A program made the position numbers and the translations under genes. A stretch of DNA of 64,000 bases from assembly GCF_006716565.1 (NCBI RefSeq), contig NZ_VFPG01000001.1:3348001-3412000 (forward strand), given 5' to 3'. Shown one piece after another: positions 17,246-25,227 of the stretch (the stretch's first letter is position 1; each line of letters begins with the position of its first letter). Origin of the DNA: Nocardia bhagyanarayanae (GTDB lineage Bacteria > Actinomycetota > Actinomycetes > Mycobacteriales > Mycobacteriaceae). The notes below the pieces were generated by a model. The model ran no database searches. It was not told the DNA's origin and saw only the letters and a list, made by a program, of their open reading frames with translations.

Positions 17246-18207
17246 AGGCGGAACGCGTATTGGTCACCGGCGGTTGCGGATTCGTAGGATCGCACCTGTG
17301 CGAGCGGTTGCTCGACGCGGGCGCCGCGGTGGTCGCACTGGACAACTTCGCCACATCCACACCGGAGAATGCCGCCCGGCTGCTTGACCGACCCGGGTTC
17401 GACCTCGTCCAGCACGACGTCACCGAGCCGTTCCCCGCGGTGGGCTCCTTCGACGTCGTCTTCCACCTCGCGTCGGCCGCGTCGCCCCCGGACTATCTGC
17501 GGCTGCCGATCGAGACGCTGCGCGCCGGTTCGGCCGGGACCGCCAACGCACTCGGGCTGGCCGAGCGGAATCGCGCTCGCTTCGTCCTCGCGTCGACCAG
17601 CGAGGTCTACGGCGACCCGGCGGTGCACCCGCAACGCGAGGATTACTGGGGCCACGTCAATCCGGTCGGTCCGCGCAGCGTCTACGACGAGGCGAAACGC
17701 TACGCCGAGGCGTTGACCATGGCGTTTCGCCGGGAACGGCGCGTGAACACCGGAATCGCCCGAATTTTCAACACTTACGGTCCCTGGATGCGCACCGACG
17801 ACGGCCGCATGGTGCCCACGTTCATCGCCGAGGCGTTGGCCGACGCGCCGCTCACCATCGCGGGAACCGGCGAGCAGACCCGCTCGCTGTGCTATGTCGA
17901 GGACACGGTGCGCGGCCTGCTCGCGTTGGCGTCCAGCGATTACCCGGGACCGGTGAACATCGGTAACGCCGATGAAGTCTCGGTGCGCGACCTTGCCGAG
18001 GAGATCCGCTCGTTGAGCGGCAGCAGGTCCGCCGTGCGGTACGTCGACGGCGCCATCGATGATCCGCGGCGGCGCTGCCCGGACATCTCGCTAGCCCGGC
18101 GCGAACTGGGCTGGTGGCCGTCGGTGACCAGGGACGATGGGCTGCGCCGCACGATCGAGTGGTTCGCGGGGCGCGCCGCCGCGCCCGCCGAGGAGCCGGT
18201 GCGCTGA
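17242..18207 (+). CDS. NAD-dependent epimerase/dehydratase, UDP-xylose-synthase-like
   Basis: 321 residues; ATG 17242 overlaps the upstream TGA. Extended SDR: TGGCGFVGSHL (NAD-binding, residues 9-19), the YxxxK pair Tyr148/Lys152 in VYDEAKRYAE, and the block STSEVYGDPAVHPQREDYWG followed by IARIFNTYGPWMRTDDGRMV, which I recognise from UDP-glucuronate decarboxylases (UDP-xylose synthases). That enzyme converts UDP-glucuronate to UDP-xylose. The substrate would be made by the UDP-glucose dehydrogenase at 22389, in the same cluster, so the two genes give a coherent route. A dTDP-glucose dehydratase or epimerase role is less likely from these motifs. Confidence 0.82.
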   Translation: MKAERVLVTGGCGFVGSHLCERLLDAGAAVVALDNFATSTPENAARLLDRPGFDLVQHDVTEPFPAVGSFDVVFHLASAASPPDYLRLPIETLRAGSAGTANALGLAERNRARFVLASTSEVYGDPAVHPQREDYWGHVNPVGPRSVYDEAKRYAEALTMAFRRERRVNTGIARIFNTYGPWMRTDDGRMVPTFIAEALADAPLTIAGTGEQTRSLCYVEDTVRGLLALASSDYPGPVNIGNADEVSVRDLAEEIRSLSGSRSAVRYVDGAIDDPRRRCPDISLARRELGWWPSVTRDDGLRRTIEWFAGRAAAPAEEPVR

Positions 18208-18307
18208 GCGGCGCGTCGGTTTAGTGGCGACCGCGCAGGGTAGCGCCCCATAAACGCCAGCGGTCGGCCGACAGGTCCCGCATCCGTCTCGAACAGAAAG
18301 GCGGCAC

Positions 18308-19930
18308 GTGCGCATCCTTGGAATCAACGCGATTTTCCACGATCCCGCCGCCGCCGTGATCGTGGACGGCGAAATCGTCGCGGCCGCCGAGGAAGAGCGG
18401 TTCAGCCGGCGCAAGCACGGTAAGCGGCCGGTGCCGTTCTCCGCGTGGGAGCTGCCCGAGCAATCGGCCCGATGGTGTCTGGACAGAGCGGGAATACGTC
18501 CCGAAGAGCTGGACGCGGTCGGCTACTCCTACGACCCGAAGCTGGTCGATCACTCGCTCGACGGCCTGGACCCCGGAAGCGAAGAGACCCGAACGGACTA
18601 CGCCTTCCGAGCGCCCGCGTTCCTCGCGGCGGCGTTGCCCGGCCTCGATCCCACGAAAGTGCGTTTCGTGCGACATCACCTGGCGCACGCCGCGTCCGCC
18701 GCGCTCGCCGCGCCGTTCGGCGATTCGGCCGTTCTGGTGGCCGATGGCCGCGGCGAGAGCCATTCGTATCTGGCCGGAGAGTACCGAGACGGCAAGTTCG
18801 TCGAGCTGGCCTCGCAGCGGCTGCCGCACTCGCTCGGTCTGATGTACGAGGACCTCACCGAGCACCTCGGATTCGCCCGTTCCAGTGACGAATACAAGGT
18901 GATGGCCCTGGCGTCCTACGGCACGCCCCGGTTTCTCGACCGGTTCCGCGAACTCGTGTATTCCACCGGTGACGGCGGTTTCCGGACCGAACCCGTGGAC
19001 TGGGATTCCTTCGCACCGGCCGTGGTCGGCGGTGAGTTCCGCCGCGACCACGCCGACCTCGCCGCGACCGTCCAACGGCGACTCGAGGACGTGTTGCTGG
19101 AGTCGATCTCCTGGCTGCACGGTCAGACCGGCAAGCGCGACCTCACGCTGGCCGGTGGCATCGCGCTGAACTGCGTCGCCAACACCCGGCTGCACGCCGA
19201 AGGCCCCTTCGAACGGATCTGGGTGCAGCCGGCGGCCGGTGACGCGGGCACCGCGCTCGGCGCCGCGCTGCAATTGGCCGCCGAGTTCGGTGAGCGCGCC
19301 ACCCCGATGCGGGCGGCCGGACTGGGTCGTGAGTGGACCGACCAGGAGCTGGAGACGATTCTCCGCACGGCGAAGGTCGCGTACACGAGGTCCGACGACG
19401 TGGCGGCCGATGTGGCCCGAGCACTCGCGGCGGACCAAGTCGTGGCCTGGTTCCAGGGCCGCGCCGAATTCGGCCCGCGCGCCCTCGGGCATCGTTCGCT
19501 GCTCGCGCATCCCGGCCGGGCCGAGAATCTCGAACGCCTCAACGATGTGAAGGGGCGCGAGCAGTTCCGCCCGCTCGCGCCGATGGTCCTCGCCGACCGG
19601 GCGGCTGAGATCTTCGGACGCGGACCGTTGCCGAGCCCGTACATGCTGTTCATCCACGATGTCGCGCCGGAGTGGCGGGCCAGGATCCCCGCCGTCACGC
19701 ACGTGGACGGCACCGCGCGGGTGCAGACCGTCGATCCCGCGGACAGCCCCGTCGTGGCGCGGATGTTGGCGGAGTTCGACAGGTTCACGGGTCTGCCCGT
19801 GGTGGTCAACACGAGCCTGAACACCGCGGGCAGGCCGATGGTCGATTCGCCACGCGACGCGCTCGAGTGCTTCGGTTCCGCGCCGATCGATCTGCTCGCC
19901 ATCGGCTCGTTCCTGGTCCGGCGCGCATGA
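18308..19930 (+). CDS. Carbamoyltransferase (NodU/CmcH family)
   Basis: 540 residues from the GTG at 18308 with AAAGGCGG upstream. The N-terminal Kae1-like domain begins MRILGINAIFHDPAAAVIVD and holds the metal-binding His cluster VRHHLAHAASAALAAPF; DGRGESHSYLAGEY and SSDEYKVMALASYGTP follow. The C-terminal domain has AWFQGRAEFGPRALGHRS and VVNTSLNTAGRPM. These enzymes move a carbamoyl group from carbamoyl phosphate, through carbamoyl-AMP, to a sugar hydroxyl (NodU, TobZ, CmcH). Here the acceptor is probably a sugar of the cell-surface glycan or a glycolipid. Its stop overlaps the GT2-phosphatase fusion gene, so the two are coupled. Confidence 0.9.
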   Translation: MRILGINAIFHDPAAAVIVDGEIVAAAEEERFSRRKHGKRPVPFSAWELPEQSARWCLDRAGIRPEELDAVGYSYDPKLVDHSLDGLDPGSEETRTDYAFRAPAFLAAALPGLDPTKVRFVRHHLAHAASAALAAPFGDSAVLVADGRGESHSYLAGEYRDGKFVELASQRLPHSLGLMYEDLTEHLGFARSSDEYKVMALASYGTPRFLDRFRELVYSTGDGGFRTEPVDWDSFAPAVVGGEFRRDHADLAATVQRRLEDVLLESISWLHGQTGKRDLTLAGGIALNCVANTRLHAEGPFERIWVQPAAGDAGTALGAALQLAAEFGERATPMRAAGLGREWTDQELETILRTAKVAYTRSDDVAADVARALAADQVVAWFQGRAEFGPRALGHRSLLAHPGRAENLERLNDVKGREQFRPLAPMVLADRAAEIFGRGPLPSPYMLFIHDVAPEWRARIPAVTHVDGTARVQTVDPADSPVVARMLAEFDRFTGLPVVVNTSLNTAGRPMVDSPRDALECFGSAPIDLLAIGSFLVRRA

Positions 19931-21420
19931 ACGCCGTGGACTACAGCGTCGTGATTCCGACCATGGGCCGGGCGAATCTTCGGTCGCTTCTCGCGTCGCT
20001 CGACGCCGCGACCGGCCCGAAGCCGCGGGAGATCGTCGTCGTCGACGATCGGCCCGACGGCGGGGAACTACCGCTGCCCGAGACCCTGTCTCCGGTGCGG
20101 GTGATCCGCTCGGGTGGCCACGGACCCGCCGCGGCGCGGAACGCGGGATGGCAACACGCCACGGGTGAATGGATCGCCTTCCTGGACGACGACGTGCTCA
20201 CCGCGGCGGACTGGCCAGCCCGCTTGGCCGACGACCTGCGCGACCTCGACGAGCGAACGGCGGCTTCCACGGCCCGCATCGAGGTTCCGCTGCCGAAGCA
20301 CCGCCGACCGACCGACGAGGAACGGGGAGTCGCCCGTCTGGCCACCGCGCGGTGGATCACGGCGGACATGGCCTATCGCCGGTCCGCGCTGGTCGCGGTC
20401 GGCGGCTTCGACGAACGGTTCCCGAGGGCGTTCCGGGAGGACGCCGATCTGGCGCTGCGGGTCTGCCTCGCCGGGTACGTCGTCGCGCACGGACAGCGGG
20501 TCACTCGCCACCCGGTCCGCCAGTCGGGGCCCATGGCCAGTGTGCGAGCGCAACGCGGCAACGCCGACAACGCGTTGATGCGGCGAAAGTACGGCCCCCG
20601 ATGGCGGCAGCGCGTCGGCGAGGACAAGGGTCTGCTGCCTCGCCACGCGCTCACCACGGCCGCGGGTGTGGCCGCCGTCGCGCTCGGCATCGCCGGACGC
20701 AAACGGGCCGCCCTGGCGTCGGCGGCGCTCTGGGCGACGCTGACCGGCGAATTCGCCGCGCGCCGGATCGCACCGGGGCCGCGCACGCCCGACGAGATCG
20801 GCCGAATGCTGTTGAGCAGCGCGCTGATTCCACCCGCCGCGTGCTGGCACCGGCTGCGCGGCGAGCTGCGCCACCGGCACGTGACCCACGCCTCGCCGCT
20901 CGCGCTGCTGTTCGACAGGGACGACACCCTCATCGTCGACGTCCCCTACCTCGGCGACCCCACCAAGGTCCGCCCGGTGCCCGGCGCCGTCGACGCGCTG
21001 CGGATGGTGCGGGCGGCGGGCATCCCGCTCGGCATCGTCAGCAACCAGTCCGGCGTCGCGCGGGGATTGATCAGCCACGAACAGCTGGCCGCGGTGAACT
21101 CCCGTGTCGAGGAATTGCTCGGACCGTTCGCGACCTGGCAGGTCTGTGTGCACGGCGAAGGCGACGGCTGCGCGTGCCGCAAACCCGAGCCCGGCCTGAT
21201 CCGGCGGGCCGCGGCGGAGCTCGGCGTCGATATCGGCAGGTGCGTCGTCATCGGCGACACCGGCGCGGATGTCGCCGCCGCGACGACCGCGGGCGCGCGC
21301 GCGATCCTGGTGCCGACGGCGCGCACCCTTCCCGAAGAAGTGCACCGCGCGCGGCAGGAAGCGACCGTGGCGCAAGACCTGGCCGAGGCTGTTCGGCTGG
21401 CACTGGCGGGTGTGCCGTGA
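19927..21420 (+). CDS. GT2 glycosyltransferase fused to GmhB-like HAD phosphatase
   Basis: 497 residues; ATG 19927 overlaps the carbamoyltransferase stop. Residues 1-235 are a GT2 domain (YSVVIPTMGRANLRSLLASL, EIVVVDDRPDGG, WIAFLDDDVLTAADW, FREDADLALRVCLAG). Residues 240-300 are hydrophobic/basic and may touch the membrane. From about residue 325 comes a HAD-IIIA phosphatase: LLFDRDDTLIVDVPYLGDP, IVSNQSGVARG, and the zinc loop CVHGEGDGCACRKPEPGL with the CxH...CxC ligands of D-glycero-D-manno-heptose-1,7-bisphosphate 7-phosphatase (GmhB). The usual DxDGT is DRDDT here. The fusion suggests channelling of a sugar phosphate to transfer. A GT9 gene of ADP-heptose transferase type follows. Confidence 0.87.
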   Translation: MNAVDYSVVIPTMGRANLRSLLASLDAATGPKPREIVVVDDRPDGGELPLPETLSPVRVIRSGGHGPAAARNAGWQHATGEWIAFLDDDVLTAADWPARLADDLRDLDERTAASTARIEVPLPKHRRPTDEERGVARLATARWITADMAYRRSALVAVGGFDERFPRAFREDADLALRVCLAGYVVAHGQRVTRHPVRQSGPMASVRAQRGNADNALMRRKYGPRWRQRVGEDKGLLPRHALTTAAGVAAVALGIAGRKRAALASAALWATLTGEFAARRIAPGPRTPDEIGRMLLSSALIPPAACWHRLRGELRHRHVTHASPLALLFDRDDTLIVDVPYLGDPTKVRPVPGAVDALRMVRAAGIPLGIVSNQSGVARGLISHEQLAAVNSRVEELLGPFATWQVCVHGEGDGCACRKPEPGLIRRAAAELGVDIGRCVVIGDTGADVAAATTAGARAILVPTARTLPEEVHRARQEATVAQDLAEAVRLALAGVP

Positions 21421-21445
21421 CAGGCCGCGCGCTGTCCGAGGGATC

Positions 21446-22396
21446 GTGGCCTTGACCGGCTCGATCCTCGTGCTTCGCGCACTGGGCCTCGGCGATCTGT
21501 TGACCGTCGTGCCCGCGCTGCGTGGATTGCGCGACGCGTACCCGGACGACCGCGTGGTGCTCGCCGCGCCGGAGTCCCTGCGCGATCTGGTCGAACTCGT
21601 CGACGCGGTCGACGAACTGCTGCCCACCGAGGGACTCGGTGCGCTCCGCTGGCCGGGTGCGCCGCCGAGGCTGGCGGTCAACCTGCACGGCAGCGGGCCG
21701 GAAAGCATCCGCGATCTGCTCGCGACGAGGCCGGACATCCTGCTGAGCCATCGTCATCCGGAGTTTCCCGACCTGCCCGGCCCCGAGTGGCACGACGACA
21801 TGCACGAGGTGGATCGCTGGTGCCGGCTGCTGGAGTCCGCGCGGATAGACGCCGATCCCGCCGCGCTGCGGCTGCCCGCACCACGACAGCCCGCCCCCGA
21901 GTCGAACGTCGTCGTGATCCATCCCGGCGCGGCCTTTCCGGCGCGCCGCTGGCCCGCCGAACGTTTCGCGCACGTCGCGCGGGAACTCGCCGCCGACGGC
22001 CACCGCGTGGTGATCACGGGGACTCGGGACGAAATACCGTTGGCGAACTCGGTCGCCCGGCAGGCGGGCCTGCCGCCCTCGGCGGTGTACGCGGGACGCA
22101 CCGATCTGGCGCAGCTCGCCGCACTGGTGGCCGAGGCGGCGCTCGTCGTGTGCGGCGACACCGGAGTCGGTCATCTCGCCACCGCCTTCGGCACACCGTC
22201 GGTCCTGCTGTTCGGCCCGACGCCGCCGCACCGGTGGGGGCCGCCGCCCGCCGCGAAAGAGCATGTCGCGCTGTGGGCCGGGGACGTCGGCGATCCGCAC
22301 GCCGACCGGCCGGATCCCGGGCTGCTCACGCTGCGACCCGAACAGGTGCTGACGGCCGCGGCCGGACTGCTGGGAGAGAAGGTGCGCCATGGGTAA
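21446..22396 (+). CDS. GT9 (ADP-heptose transferase-like) glycosyltransferase
   Basis: 316 residues from the GTG at 21446; a TTG at 21452 has better spacing to GAGGGA and an in-frame GTG at 21412 overlaps the previous gene, so the start is uncertain. GT9 motifs: SILVLRALGLGDLLTVVPAL at the N-terminus, VVIHPGAAFPARRWPAERFA, and VVCGDTGVGHLATAFGTPSVLLFGP, the donor-binding region of WaaF/WaaC heptosyltransferases. The donor would be ADP-heptose or a related sugar; no GmhA or HldE homologue is in the window. The 3' end overlaps the UDP-glucose dehydrogenase start by 8 bases, so this is one operon from 18308 to 23696. Confidence 0.85.
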   Translation: MALTGSILVLRALGLGDLLTVVPALRGLRDAYPDDRVVLAAPESLRDLVELVDAVDELLPTEGLGALRWPGAPPRLAVNLHGSGPESIRDLLATRPDILLSHRHPEFPDLPGPEWHDDMHEVDRWCRLLESARIDADPAALRLPAPRQPAPESNVVVIHPGAAFPARRWPAERFAHVARELAADGHRVVITGTRDEIPLANSVARQAGLPPSAVYAGRTDLAQLAALVAEAALVVCGDTGVGHLATAFGTPSVLLFGPTPPHRWGPPPAAKEHVALWAGDVGDPHADRPDPGLLTLRPEQVLTAAAGLLGEKVRHG

Positions 22397-23696
22397 TCGC
22401 GTCGGTGTCGTCGGTGCCGGTTACGTGGGACTCACCAGTGCCGCTTGCCTGGCGCACCTCGGACACCATGTGGTCTGCGTCGACAACGACGAGGCCAAGA
22501 TCGCGGCGCTGCGCGCGGGGACGGTCCCGATCGTCGAGCCCGATCTGCCCGAACTGGTTCGCGAAGGGCTCGCGGAGAACCGGCTCTTCTTCACCTCGGA
22601 TCCGGGGGCGCTGCACGAATGCGAAGTGGTTCTGCTGTGTCTGCCGACTCCGATGGGCGCCGCCGGTACGGCCGACCTCGGTGTCGTCGAGGACGCGCTC
22701 GAGACCCTGACCGGGGTCCTGCCGCCGGAGTGCGTGCTCGTCACCAAGTCCACCGTTCCGGTGGGGACGGCGGCGCGGATTCCGGCGCTGTTCGGTCTCC
22801 CGGCGGTCGTCAGCAATCCCGAATTCCTCCGTGAGGGCCACGCGGTGCACGACTTCCTGCATCCAGACCGCGTCCTGATCGGTGCGGATGAGCGGGACCA
22901 CGAAGCGGCCGATCGCGTCGCGGCGTTGTACGCCGGAACCGGCGCGCCGGTGCTGCGATCGGATACCGCCAGCGCGGAACTCGCCAAGTACGCGAGCAAC
23001 GCGTTCCTCGCGGTCAAGCTCTCGTTCGTGAACACGCTCGCCGAACTGTGCGAGCAGGTCGGCGCCGACATCACCAAGGTCACCGACGCGATGGGCATGG
23101 ACGATCGGATCGGCCCGGCCTTCCTCGCGCCCGGCCCAGGCTGGGGCGGCTCCTGCCTGCCCAAGGACACGCGCGCGCTGCTGCGGGCCGCGGAGGCCTC
23201 GGGCGTGGACTTCGCCATGGTCCGAGACGCGTTGCGCGCCAACGACCATCAGCACGCGATGGTGATGCGCAAGATCCGCCGCGCGGTCACCGGCACCGTC
23301 GACGGCTCGCTGTCGGGGACCAGGATCGGCGTGCTGGGCCTCGCGTTCAAGGCCGGGACGGGAGACCTGCGCGATTCCCCCGCCGTCGCGATCGCGCGGC
23401 AACTGTCCCATCACGACGCCGAGGTCACCGCGTACGACCCGTGTGTCCGGGAGGCGGGCGCACCCGCCCTCGACGGCATCCGCGTCGTGGACGACCCCTA
23501 TCTGGTGGCGAAGCGCGCGGGCGCGATCGTCATCCTCACCGAGTGGCCCGAGTTCCGTTCGCTCGACTGGACCCGCCTCGCGGCCGACGTCGACCGAGCC
23601 GTCATCGTGGACACCCGAAACCTGCTCGACGAGCGACTGCTCACCGGCACCGGCTTCACCTTGCTCGGCACCGGCACCCCTGGCCCTCAGGCGTAG
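22389..23696 (+). CDS. UDP-glucose 6-dehydrogenase
   Basis: 435 residues from the ATG at 22389. UDP-glucose/GDP-mannose dehydrogenase family: NAD-binding GAGYVGL (residues 9-15), VSNPEFLREGHAVHDFLHPD, the central helix AELAKYASNAFLAVKLSFVN, the catalytic Cys256 in WGGSCLPKDTRAL, and the C-terminal domain VLGLAFKAGTGDLRDSPA. It oxidises UDP-glucose to UDP-glucuronate in two NAD-dependent steps. The product can feed the UDP-xylose-synthase-like enzyme at 17242 or be used directly by the cluster's transferases. Last gene of the plus-strand operon; it converges on the frd operon, with only about 39 bases between the two stops. Confidence 0.93.
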   Translation: MGNRVGVVGAGYVGLTSAACLAHLGHHVVCVDNDEAKIAALRAGTVPIVEPDLPELVREGLAENRLFFTSDPGALHECEVVLLCLPTPMGAAGTADLGVVEDALETLTGVLPPECVLVTKSTVPVGTAARIPALFGLPAVVSNPEFLREGHAVHDFLHPDRVLIGADERDHEAADRVAALYAGTGAPVLRSDTASAELAKYASNAFLAVKLSFVNTLAELCEQVGADITKVTDAMGMDDRIGPAFLAPGPGWGGSCLPKDTRALLRAAEASGVDFAMVRDALRANDHQHAMVMRKIRRAVTGTVDGSLSGTRIGVLGLAFKAGTGDLRDSPAVAIARQLSHHDAEVTAYDPCVREAGAPALDGIRVVDDPYLVAKRAGAIVILTEWPEFRSLDWTRLAADVDRAVIVDTRNLLDERLLTGTGFTLLGTGTPGPQA

Positions 23697-23735
23697 TGCG
23701 CGTAGCCCTCGATCCGCACCAAGGTCGGTAGTCCC

Positions 23736-24089
23736 TCAGACGCGCAGCAGCAAGTACGCGGCGATTCCCGAGCCGAGGACGGCGGCGCCGTAGCAGATCG
23801 CGACGATCAACGCGCTGAACCGCTCGAGCCGCAAGCCGTGCGCCAGCGTGTACCGGAAGCGGTGCGCCCAATGAAACAAGGCCAGGACGCAGAGGCCGAA
23901 AAGGATCAGCCGGGTGAGAGGGTGACGCAACACCGAGAGCAGATACGCGTGGTCCGGCGCGGGCAGCCAGCCCAGGGGAAAGGCGAGGCCGAACAGGAAC
24001 AGCAGCACCGGTACGAGCAGCGCGGCGGCCATCCCGCCCGCGCTGAACAGCAACCACGCCAACGGTTCCGGGGATCTCTTGTTCGTCAT
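23736..24089 (-). CDS. frdD: Fumarate reductase membrane subunit D
   Basis: 117 residues from the ATG at 24089, which overlaps the frdC stop. Three hydrophobic segments (AWLLFSAGGMAAALLVPVLL, LTRLILFGLCVLALFHWAHR, SALIVAICYGAAVLGSGIAA) match the three transmembrane helices of FrdD, and the length agrees with known FrdD (about 119-125). With FrdC it anchors the catalytic dimer and binds quinone. HWAHRFRYTLAHGL is a conserved His-containing loop. Last gene of frdABCD. Confidence 0.9.
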   Translation of the reverse strand: MTNKRSPEPLAWLLFSAGGMAAALLVPVLLFLFGLAFPLGWLPAPDHAYLLSVLRHPLTRLILFGLCVLALFHWAHRFRYTLAHGLRLERFSALIVAICYGAAVLGSGIAAYLLLRV

Positions 24090-24481
24090 CGCAGCACCAC
24101 CCACAGCACGAGCGCCGTCAGCAGACCCCACAGCAGATAGTGCGCCCCGACGATCACGGCCGGTGCGACGCGCCGGTTCCGTACGCGCACGACCATCGCC
24201 TTCGGCGCGAGACCGAACCAGGTGACCGTGTGCAGCAGCACGAACAGCAGGGCGATCGTGTTGAGCGCGACCACCCACCCGCCGGAGCTCCAGCTCAGAA
24301 ACCGTTGGTACTCCGCGCTTCCCGAACCGACCGCGTCGACCAGAAGCAACAGATACACCACGAACCAGGCGACGAACACGCTGCTGAGTTCGCGCAGCAC
24401 GAAGAGCAGGTACGAGCGGCGCTGGAGCCACCAGAACGTGGGGACCGGCTTCCGGTACAACCGGGGTGTCGTCGTGGTCAT
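24086..24481 (-). CDS. frdC: Fumarate reductase membrane subunit C
   Basis: 131 residues, the same length as E. coli FrdC; ATG at 24481 overlaps the frdB stop. It opens with [20 protein letters not shown], close to the FrdC consensus (RKPY-x5-WW), and has three hydrophobic segments ([56 protein letters not shown]). It forms the membrane anchor and menaquinol site with FrdD. No haem-binding His pattern was identified. Confidence 0.92.
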   Translation of the reverse strand: MTTTTPRLYRKPVPTFWWLQRRSYLLFVLRELSSVFVAWFVVYLLLLVDAVGSGSAEYQRFLSWSSGGWVVALNTIALLFVLLHTVTWFGLAPKAMVVRVRNRRVAPAVIVGAHYLLWGLLTALVLWVVLR

Positions 24482-25227
24482 CGTGCCCGCCAAGGCATGA
24501 GGAAATCGCGCACCGATTGTGTGGCCGCGGTCAGTTTGTAGCGTTGGATCGCGCCGGCCGGGTCGACCCCCTTGGGGCAGGCGGTGGAGCACTCGCCGAC
24601 CAAGGTGCAGGACCATACTCCCTCGGCGGACGAGAGCACGTCCCGCCGATCCGCGGCTCCCTCGTCACGCGAGTCGAGGTTGTAGCGCTGGGCCAGCGCG
24701 ATCGCCGCCGGACCGATGAACTCGGGCTCGAGCGCGAAGACGGGACAGGCCGAGTAGCAGAGCATGCAGTTGATGCACATGCTGTATTTCGAGTAGTCGT
24801 CCATCTCGGACGGTGTTTGCAGGTACTCGCCGTCCTCGGGTGGCCGGTGCTCCTCCCTGATCAGCCAAGGCTTGACCGCGGTCAGCTTCTGCATGAAGTC
24901 GCTGATCTCGATGACGAGATCCCGGATCACGGGGAAGTTGCGCAAGGGCTCGACCCGCACCGGCCCCGGCGCGTAGTCGGTGAGGAAAGTGGCGCAGCTC
25001 AGCTGTGGCTCGCCGTCGACGGTCATGCCGCAACTACCGCAGATACCCATCCGGCACGACCACCGATAGGACACCGTTCCGTCGAGGTAGTCCTTGATGT
25101 AGTTGAGACCGTCGAGCACCGTCCATTCCTTGCGCAGCGGCACCTCGTACGACTGCACCACAGGTTCGTCGTCTCGATCAGGTCGGTAGCGCGCGACCTG
25201 CAGGGTTATCCGGTCCGCCATCGCCAT
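24478..25227 (-). CDS. frdB: Fumarate reductase iron-sulfur subunit
   Basis: 249 residues from the ATG at 25227, which shares a base with the frdA stop (TGATG); an ATG two codons later is an alternative. The N-terminal [2Fe-2S] domain has [20 protein letters not shown]; the C-terminal domain has [13 protein letters not shown] and [17 protein letters not shown] for the [4Fe-4S] and [3Fe-4S] clusters. It carries electrons from the quinol site in FrdCD to the flavin of FrdA. The order A-B-C-D with all junctions overlapping is that of the classical fumarate reductase (QFR) operon and of M. tuberculosis frdABCD, not of the sdhCDAB succinate dehydrogenase. Confidence 0.95.
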   Translation of the reverse strand: MAMADRITLQVARYRPDRDDEPVVQSYEVPLRKEWTVLDGLNYIKDYLDGTVSYRWSCRMGICGSCGMTVDGEPQLSCATFLTDYAPGPVRVEPLRNFPVIRDLVIEISDFMQKLTAVKPWLIREEHRPPEDGEYLQTPSEMDDYSKYSMCINCMLCYSACPVFALEPEFIGPAAIALAQRYNLDSRDEGAADRRDVLSSAEGVWSCTLVGECSTACPKGVDPAGAIQRYKLTAATQSVRDFLMPWRAR

